Below the pieces are notes generated by a model. The model did not search any database and was not told where the DNA came from. It worked only from the letters and a program-made list of their open reading frames with translations. The position numbers and the translations under genes were made by a program. Positions 6,132-11,514 of a stretch of 11,514 nucleotides of DNA are shown one piece after another. Position 1 is the first letter of the stretch. Every line of letters begins with the position of its first letter. The stretch is from Clostridiales bacterium. Lineage in GTDB: Bacteria; Bacillota; Clostridia; Oscillospirales; Oscillospiraceae. Location of the stretch: NCBI GenBank assembly GCA_021203685.1, contig JAJQAS010000050.1, positions 5,465-16,978 on the forward strand, given 5' to 3'.

Positions 6132-8285
6132 ATGTCTGGAAGTAAAACCACCGGCTCCGGCCCCCGGCGGCTGACCTCCCGGCAGGTCTCCATCATTCAG
6201 ATGCTGACAAAGACCGGCGCCAAGCCGGTGACCATCAACGCCATTGCGGAAAAGCTGGGCGTCTCCTCCCGAACCGTCCTGCGGGAAATGCCCGCCATCG
6301 AAGCCTGGTTTGAGGAAAACGACTTCACCTTCGTCCGCAAACCCGGCGTGGGCCTGATGATCCAAGAGGAGCCGGAGACCATTCAGCTGCTCCAGGAGCT
6401 GCTGCACACCGAGCAGGTCAAGACCACCTACAGCCGGCGGGAACGCCGACGGCAGCTGCTGGGCGAGCTGCTGTGCGCCAAGGAACCGGTCAAGTCCTAT
6501 GTGTTCCTCTCCCGGTTCCACATCTCCGAGGGCACCCTCTCCAACGACCTGGACGCCCTGAACGACTGGCTCTCCGACTACGGCATCAAGGTCATTCGCC
6601 GCCCCGGCGTAGGCATCTTGCTGGAGGGCAGCGAGAGCGCCTACCGGCAGGCCATCGCCAACGCCGCCTTTGAGTTCATGGACGAGGGCGAGATCCTCCA
6701 GCTCCTGCGGGGGCAGAAGGAGGAGCCTTCCCCCAGCAGCTCCACGCTGCTCCAGGACCGGCTGTTCAGCTTCATCGACCCCCAGATCGTCACCTTTGTG
6801 GAACGGGTGCTGGCCGAGTCGGAAAAGCAGCTGGACATCAAGTTCACCGACAGCGGTTATATGGCTCTGGTGGTGCATCTGTCCCTGGCCATCCGGCGGC
6901 TCAAGTCCGGCGAGACCATTGAGATGGCCGCCGATGAGCTGGCGGATCTGGCCACCCTGCCCGAGCACGAGGCGGCGGTGCAGATTGCTGAAAAAATCAG
7001 CGTCCAGTTCAAGATGGATATCCCGGAGGAAGAGGTCGGGTTCATCACCATGCACCTGTCCAGCGCCCGTATCTGGCCCCAGTCCCGGAAGACCCGGAGC
7101 CAGGTCCAGTCCATCAACACCCGTCAGGTGGTCATGTCCCTGGTGGATTCGGTGGAAGCGGAGATCGGTCTCCCCTTCCACACCTGCACCCGGATGATCG
7201 AGGAGCTGATGAGCCACATGGACTCCATGATCAGCCGCCTCTCCCTGAACCTCCACCTGGACAACGCCCAGGTCGAGGACATTCAGCAGAACTACCCGGA
7301 CATCTACGCCGCCGTGGAGCGGGCCTGCGGTATCTTCAAGGACCTGCTTCAAATCAACGATATCTCCCCCTCGGAGATCACCTTCGTGGCCATGCACTTC
7401 GTCGCTGCGGCGGAGACCCTCCGGGTGGAACAGAAGCGGGTGGCGGTGGCGGTGGTCTGCCCCAGCGGTATGGGGGCCTCCCGGATGCTGGCAGCCAACC
7501 TGATGCGCTCCTTCCACAACCTCGAAATTCGCCAAATCGTTTCCGCCTTCAGCCTGGAGCCGCAGGCCCTGCGGGAGGCGGGCATCGACCTGGTGATCTC
7601 CACCGTGCCCCTCCAACTGGACTTCCCCAACATTTGCGTCAGCCCCATCCCCCAGGCCCAGGATATGCTGGTCATCACCAACGCGGTGGAGGGCATCAAC
7701 GCGGACCGCAAGGCCAACGCGGAGGCCCAGAAGGTCCTGCCCCAGAGTGCGGACGCCGTCACCCTGGCGGACATCCGCTCCCTGACCCGAACGGGGGAGG
7801 AAATTTCCCAGGTGCTGGACCACTTCACCCTGCGGGAGGTGCCCGGCCTCCAGCGGGCGGAGGAGCTGCTGGGCGAAGCGGCGAAGCTGTTCGCCAACAC
7901 GGTGCTGGAGCGCCAGCGCATCGGCAGCGACCTGGCCCGGCGGGAACAGGTGAAAAGCACCTACCTGCCCCACATGAGCATTTACCTGCTGCACTGCCGC
8001 ACCGCGGCGGTCAGCCACTGTCGGTTCGGCTACCTCAGGCTGGACCACACCATCCTCACCCACTCCGGGACGGTGATGGGCGCTGTGCTTCTGCTGGCCC
8101 CCAAAACCGACTGGACGGAGGGCGTTGAGGTCATCAGCAGACTGAGTATGCTGCTGGTGGAGGACAAACGATTTCTACAGGCCCTGCAAGCCGGGGACCA
8201 GGACCGGGGGAAGGCCCTGGCGGAACAGGCGCTTGTGAAATATTACGCAACCGAACTAAAAAGAATAGGAGATGGAAAACTATGA
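6132..8285 (+). CDS. mtlR: MtlR-type PRD transcriptional activator of mannitol genes
   Basis: A 717-residue cytosolic regulator of the BglG/MtlR class. In order: N-terminal helix-turn-helix (about 15-75, with INAIAEKLGVSSRTVLREM), a second winged-helix segment (about 100-165), PRD1 (about 215-320), PRD2 (about 335-430), an EIIB-like domain (about 435-525) and an EIIA-like domain (about 575-710). Candidate phosphorylation sites are all kept: His249 and His308 in PRD1, His362 and His422 in PRD2, Cys443 in VVCPSGMGAS, and His621 in YLLHCRT. In Bacillus, phosphorylation of PRD2 by HPr is needed for activity, while EIIB/EIIA-site phosphorylation by mannitol enzymes turns it off when mannitol is absent. 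The start is set by AGGAGG (6119-6124), 7 nt upstream. Its stop overlaps the mtlA start (ATGA), so regulator and transporter are made from one message. Sugar specificity is inferred from the neighbouring mtlA and mtlD. Confidence 0.94.
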   Translation: MSGSKTTGSGPRRLTSRQVSIIQMLTKTGAKPVTINAIAEKLGVSSRTVLREMPAIEAWFEENDFTFVRKPGVGLMIQEEPETIQLLQELLHTEQVKTTYSRRERRRQLLGELLCAKEPVKSYVFLSRFHISEGTLSNDLDALNDWLSDYGIKVIRRPGVGILLEGSESAYRQAIANAAFEFMDEGEILQLLRGQKEEPSPSSSTLLQDRLFSFIDPQIVTFVERVLAESEKQLDIKFTDSGYMALVVHLSLAIRRLKSGETIEMAADELADLATLPEHEAAVQIAEKISVQFKMDIPEEEVGFITMHLSSARIWPQSRKTRSQVQSINTRQVVMSLVDSVEAEIGLPFHTCTRMIEELMSHMDSMISRLSLNLHLDNAQVEDIQQNYPDIYAAVERACGIFKDLLQINDISPSEITFVAMHFVAAAETLRVEQKRVAVAVVCPSGMGASRMLAANLMRSFHNLEIRQIVSAFSLEPQALREAGIDLVISTVPLQLDFPNICVSPIPQAQDMLVITNAVEGINADRKANAEAQKVLPQSADAVTLADIRSLTRTGEEISQVLDHFTLREVPGLQRAEELLGEAAKLFANTVLERQRIGSDLARREQVKSTYLPHMSIYLLHCRTAAVSHCRFGYLRLDHTILTHSGTVMGAVLLLAPKTDWTEGVEVISRLSMLLVEDKRFLQALQAGDQDRGKALAEQALVKYYATELKRIGDGKL

Positions 8286-10159
8286 AAAATGCTGTCCAAA
8301 AGATGGGCAAAGTGCTGTCCGGCATGGTCATGCCGAACATCGGCGCCCTCATCGCATTCGGCTTCCTGGCCGCTCTGTTTATCGAGTCCGGCTGGATCCC
8401 CAACGAGCAGTTGGCCGAACTGAACGGCCCCATGCTCACCTACCTCATCCCCATCCTCATCGCCGGTCAGGGCGGCTACATGTTTGGCAAGGACCGCGGC
8501 CGCGTGGTCGGCTCCATCGCCATCATGGGCGCCATCGTCAGCAGTGATTACACCATGTTGATGGCCGCCATGGTCCTCGGCCCCCTGGGTGGCTGGTGCA
8601 TCAAGAAGTTCGACGACGCTATGGACGGCCATATGCCCGCCGGCTTTGAAATGCTTATCAACAACTTCTCCTGCGGCATCATCGGTATGTTGCTGGCCAT
8701 CTTCGGCTACTATGCCATCGGCCCCGTTATGAGCGCCATCCTCGCTGTGCTGACCGCCGGCGTCAACATCCTCATCAACGCCAACCTGCTGCCGCTGATT
8801 GCTATCTTCATTGAGCCTGCCAAGGTGCTGTTCCTGAACAACGCCATCAACCAGGGCGTGTTCACCCCCTTGGCCTCCGTGCAGGCCGCTGAAGCGGGCA
8901 AGTCCATCATCTACATGCTGGAACCCAACCCCGGCCCCGGCCTGGGCGTGCTGCTGGCCTACATGTTCTTCTGCAAGGATAAGGCCACCAAGGATTCCGC
9001 TCCCGGCGCTATCATCATTCACTTCCTCGGCGGTATCCACGAGATCTACTTCCCCTATGTCCTGATGAACCCCGCCGTCATTGTCGCCCCCATCGTCGGC
9101 AACATCGTCGCTATCTTCTGGTTCAACCTGACCGGCTGCGGCCTGGTTGGTCCTGCCTCCCCCGGCTCCATCATCGCCTTCCTGATGATGACCCCCGCCA
9201 ACAAGATGCTTTTCACCATCCTCGGCGTTGCCATCGCCACCGGCGTGTCCTTCGCTATCGCCTCGCCCATTGTGAAGATGTCCGGCGGTAAGAGCCTGGA
9301 GGCCGCCCAGAGCGAAATGGCCTCCATGAAGGCGGAGTCCAAGGGTCAGGCCGTCGCTTCCGACGCCCCCACCAAGGAGGCCGGACAGGTCAAGAAGGTC
9401 GTCTTTGCCTGCGACGCCGGCATGGGTTCCTCCGCCATGGGCGCTACCAAGTTCCGCAACCGCGTCAAGGCTTCCCGTCCTGACCTGACCGTCATCAACA
9501 CCTCTGTGGACAACATCCCCAGCGACTGCGACATCGCCGTGGTGCAGACCACCCTGGTGGAGCGCGCCCGGAAGTCCGCGCCTCAGGCGCAGATCGTCAC
9601 CATCGGCAACTTCCTGGCCGACCCCAACCTGGACGCCCTGTATGTCCAGCTGACCACCGGCGACGTGCCTGTGGAAAAGGTAGTTGCCGCCTCCGCCGCC
9701 GCTGACGACGGTATCCCCACCCCCACCGTCAAAAAGACCGTCATGGTCGCCGACGGCATCAAGCTGAACCAGGCTCCTGTCACCAAGGAAGAGGCCATTC
9801 AGGCCGCCGGTGAACTGCTGGCCAAGTTGGGCTATGTGGACGCCTCTTACGCCGACGCCATGCAGGAGCGCGAGAAGCTGGTCACCACCTACATGGGCAT
9901 GGGCATTGCCATTCCCCACGGCACCACCCAGGCCAAGGGCACCGTCAAAAAGACCGGTATCGTCCTGCTCCAGTACCCGGAGGGCGTCTCCTTCGGCGAC
10001 GAGAAGGCTCAGCTGGTGTTCGGCATCGCCGGAATTGGCGACGAGCATCTGGACCTGCTTGCCAAGATTTGCGAGACCCTGGACCCGGATAACGGTGATA
10101 CCCTGGACAAGATGAAGACCACCAACGATGTGGACTGGATCCTCAAGCAGTTGACCTAA
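8282..10159 (+). CDS. mtlA: Mannitol PTS permease, IICBA fusion
   Basis: Membrane protein that imports mannitol while phosphorylating it to mannitol-1-phosphate. The 625 residues have the domain order of Escherichia coli MtlA: a multi-pass IIC domain (about 1-335, with GGIHEIYFPYVLMNP at 250-264), a linker, IIB (about 368-465) with active Cys377 in FACDAGMGSSAMGA, and IIA (about 485-625) with active His546 in GIAIPHGT. Firmicutes usually carry IIA as a separate MtlF; none is needed here. One difference stands out: the motif NNAINHG, whose His is His195 in E. coli, reads NNAINQG (186-192), with Gln191. TAGGAG (8266-8271) precedes the ATG, which overlaps the mtlR stop by 4 nt. A fructose-type transporter is unlikely because similarity to MtlA extends through all three domains and mtlD follows. 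Confidence 0.96.
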   Translation: MKNAVQKMGKVLSGMVMPNIGALIAFGFLAALFIESGWIPNEQLAELNGPMLTYLIPILIAGQGGYMFGKDRGRVVGSIAIMGAIVSSDYTMLMAAMVLGPLGGWCIKKFDDAMDGHMPAGFEMLINNFSCGIIGMLLAIFGYYAIGPVMSAILAVLTAGVNILINANLLPLIAIFIEPAKVLFLNNAINQGVFTPLASVQAAEAGKSIIYMLEPNPGPGLGVLLAYMFFCKDKATKDSAPGAIIIHFLGGIHEIYFPYVLMNPAVIVAPIVGNIVAIFWFNLTGCGLVGPASPGSIIAFLMMTPANKMLFTILGVAIATGVSFAIASPIVKMSGGKSLEAAQSEMASMKAESKGQAVASDAPTKEAGQVKKVVFACDAGMGSSAMGATKFRNRVKASRPDLTVINTSVDNIPSDCDIAVVQTTLVERARKSAPQAQIVTIGNFLADPNLDALYVQLTTGDVPVEKVVAASAAADDGIPTPTVKKTVMVADGIKLNQAPVTKEEAIQAAGELLAKLGYVDASYADAMQEREKLVTTYMGMGIAIPHGTTQAKGTVKKTGIVLLQYPEGVSFGDEKAQLVFGIAGIGDEHLDLLAKICETLDPDNGDTLDKMKTTNDVDWILKQLT

Positions 10160-10174
10160 CCAAACGTATCCCTT

Positions 10175-10200
10175 GGGCGGCGGGCCTGCGCCCGCTGCCC
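10175..10200 (+). other. Strong GC-rich hairpin between mtlA and mtlD
   Basis: GGGCGGCGGGC (10175-10185) pairs over 11 positions, one of them G-U, with GCCCGCTGCCC (10190-10200) around a 4-base loop. It begins 15 nt after the mtlA stop. Only TT then CCCCC follows, so it is a poor intrinsic terminator. It may protect the 3' end of the mtlR-mtlA message or partly attenuate readthrough to mtlD. A second possible stem, CCGCGC (10234-10239) with GCGCGG (10260-10265), lies downstream. Confidence 0.6.
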
Positions 10201-10264
10201 TTCCCCCGTATCTGCTCCACACAACGGGAACCGCCGCGCGTTTCTACCCTGCCAGGTTTGCGCG

Positions 10265-10280
10265 GTGTCACACTTAAAAT
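10265..10280 (+). promoter_or_regulatory. Candidate internal control site before mtlD
   Basis: GTGTCACAC (10265-10273) is a 9-base odd palindrome sharing the GTCAC core with the motif repeated upstream of mtlR. TAAAAT (10275-10280), the same -10-like hexamer as at the mtlR promoter, follows after one base. There is no good -35 at the expected distance, so unaided promoter activity is doubtful; an activated internal promoter for mtlD is possible. Confidence 0.25.
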
Positions 10281-10302
10281 TCTGCGAAAGAGGTAATGTG
10301 AT

Positions 10303-11460
10303 ATGAAAACCGCAATCCAGTTTGGCGGCGGCAACATTGGCCGCGGGTTCATCGGTATGCTGCTCTCTCAGGCGGGGTATCGCGTCGTCTTTGCGGACGT
10401 GGCCGTGCCCATCATCGAGCGCCTGAACCAGGACGGCTGCTATACCGTCCACATCATGGACACCGAGGTCGAGGACGTGAAGATCACCAACGTCTGTGGC
10501 ATCATGTCCAACGGCCCGGAGGTCATCGACGCCATTGCCGACCCCGACACCACCATCCTGACCACCGCCGTGGGCCTGCGGGTGCTGGGCTTTATCGCCC
10601 CCACCATCGCCCAGGGCATCCAGAAGCGCATCGCCAACGGCGTCAAGGAGCCGCTGAATCTGATTGCCTGCGAGAACGCCATCCGCGCCACCTCCCAGCT
10701 GAAAGAGCACGTCTACAAGGTCCTCTCCGACGAGGAAAAGGCGTACTGCGAGGAGTATGTGGGCTTCGCCGACTGCTCCGTGGACCGCATCGTGCCCCCC
10801 GTCCGCAGCGAGAACCCCATCGACGTGGTGGTGGAAAAATACTGCGAGTGGAACGTGGAAAAAGCTTCCCTCAAGGGCGAAATTCCAGAGATCGCCGGGA
10901 TGAACCTGGCCTCCAACCTGATGGCCTATATCCAGCGCAAGCTGTTCACCCTGAACACCGGCCACTGCATCACCGCCTATACCGGCGTTCTGGCAGGCCA
11001 CAAGACCATCGACCAGGCCATTGCCGACCCCAAGATCTATGAGCTGGTCCACGCCGCCATGCAGCAGTCCGGCGACGGCCTGATTCAGGAGTTCGGCTTC
11101 GATAAGGACGCCCACTATAAGTACATCGAGAAGATCATTGGCCGCTTCAAGAACCCCTACCTCCAGGACGACGTGACCCGCGTGGGCCGGGAGCCGCTGC
11201 GCAAGCTGGCCGCCACCGACCGGCTGGTCAGCCCGCTCCAGACCGCTATGAAATACGGCCTGCCCGTGGACAAACTTATCATCGGCATCGGCGCGGCCCT
11301 GCGCTACAACAACCCCGAAGACCCCCAGAGCGTGGAGCTTCAGGGCAAGATCGCCGAGAAGGGCGTCGCCGCCGCCTTCTCCGAGGTCTCCGGCGTCACT
11401 GACCAGGCCATTCTGGACCAGGTCGCCGCCGCTTACGACCAGGTCGTCACCATGTTCTAA
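10303..11460 (+). CDS. mtlD: Mannitol-1-phosphate 5-dehydrogenase
   Basis: Cytosolic NAD-dependent enzyme oxidising mannitol-1-phosphate, the product of MtlA, to fructose-6-phosphate for glycolysis. At 385 residues it has the usual family length. The N-terminal Rossmann motif is FGGGNIGRGFIG (7-18). The C-terminal polyol-dehydrogenase domain carries the Lys-Asn-His catalytic set in RKLFTLNTGHCITAY: Lys213, Asn218 and His221. AAAGAGG (10287-10293) lies 9 nt before the ATG. The gene is 143 nt after mtlA, separated by a strong hairpin, and is probably transcribed both with mtlA and possibly from an internal site. Tagaturonate and fructuronate dehydrogenases are related, but the motifs and the neighbouring MtlA point to MtlD. 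Confidence 0.97.
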   Translation: MKTAIQFGGGNIGRGFIGMLLSQAGYRVVFADVAVPIIERLNQDGCYTVHIMDTEVEDVKITNVCGIMSNGPEVIDAIADPDTTILTTAVGLRVLGFIAPTIAQGIQKRIANGVKEPLNLIACENAIRATSQLKEHVYKVLSDEEKAYCEEYVGFADCSVDRIVPPVRSENPIDVVVEKYCEWNVEKASLKGEIPEIAGMNLASNLMAYIQRKLFTLNTGHCITAYTGVLAGHKTIDQAIADPKIYELVHAAMQQSGDGLIQEFGFDKDAHYKYIEKIIGRFKNPYLQDDVTRVGREPLRKLAATDRLVSPLQTAMKYGLPVDKLIIGIGAALRYNNPEDPQSVELQGKIAEKGVAAAFSEVSGVTDQAILDQVAAAYDQVVTMF

Positions 11461-11514
11461 GGGAACCTCTGATTAAATAACTCTCGGCGTCTGGACGGCT
11501 TATTTTGTGCAACT
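11461..11514. other. Short noncoding tail after mtlD
   Basis: Fifty-four bases follow the mtlD stop to the window edge. I see no hairpin with a T-run, so the operon terminator, or a further mtl gene, must lie outside the window. The sequence turns more AT-rich here. Confidence 0.5.

Noticed and set aside
6126..8063. Long minus-strand ORF of 645 codons opposite mtlR
   Set aside because: The sense strand has clear MtlR domains; the antisense product is repetitive and unlike any known protein.
8243..10222. Long minus-strand ORF of 659 codons opposite mtlA
   Set aside because: Gly/His/Asp-rich antisense shadow of mtlA, which has intact active-site motifs on the plus strand.
11461..11514. End of a mobile element or repeat after mtlD
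   Set aside because: The tail sequence looked vaguely repeat-like, but there is no inverted repeat, target duplication or transposase in the window to support it.
1..11514. CRISPR array, tRNA or rRNA genes, insertion sequences
   Set aside because: No regularly spaced long repeats, cloverleaf or rRNA segments, or transposase-like coding region seen on either strand.

Overview
The window looks like a chromosomal segment from a GC-rich anaerobic Firmicute, most plausibly an Oscillospirales/Clostridia gut-type bacterium. The clues are strong AGGAGG-type ribosome binding sites, a YabN(MazG)-HU-RqcP(YabO) gene cluster typical of Firmicutes, a Bacillus-type MtlR activator, and very GC-rich coding DNA interrupted by AT-rich promoter regions. 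This placement is inference from gene content and sequence style; no ribosomal RNA or tRNA gene is present.

Left part (1-2447). The first 412 bases hold no convincing large gene. They contain a run of 12 C, several GC-rich stems, a perfect AT-rich inverted repeat carrying a TATAAT box on each strand, a plausible leftward promoter and an 18-codon candidate small ORF. asnB (asparagine synthase) follows on the minus strand. It is divergent from nadE across a 202-base gap that carries a nested hairpin in the nadE leader.

Middle (2448-5737). Four plus-strand genes form a tight housekeeping operon: nadE (glutamine-dependent NAD+ synthetase), mazG (NTP pyrophosphatase), an HU-family DNA-binding protein, and rqcP (S4-domain factor of ribosome-associated quality control). 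Gaps are 10 nt, -8 nt and 1 nt. A good intrinsic terminator closes the operon.

Right part (5738-11460). An AT-rich control region of about 390 bp with five copies of a TTTTGTCAC-type motif leads into a mannitol operon. It encodes mtlR (PRD/PTS-controlled transcription activator), mtlA (full IICBA mannitol permease, start overlapping the mtlR stop by ATGA) and mtlD (mannitol-1-phosphate 5-dehydrogenase). Together MtlA imports and phosphorylates mannitol and MtlD oxidises the product to fructose-6-phosphate, while MtlR senses PTS phosphorylation and probably activates its own operon.

The genes belong to known families; I see no wholly new system. The points most worth checking are the motif repeats upstream of mtlR (half-sites resembling the Bacillus MtlR operator), the mix of an enteric-style MtlA fusion with a Bacillus-style activator, a His-to-Gln change at a conserved MtlA position, an HU protein with methionine in place of the DNA-intercalating proline, and the structured leftward region at the left edge.
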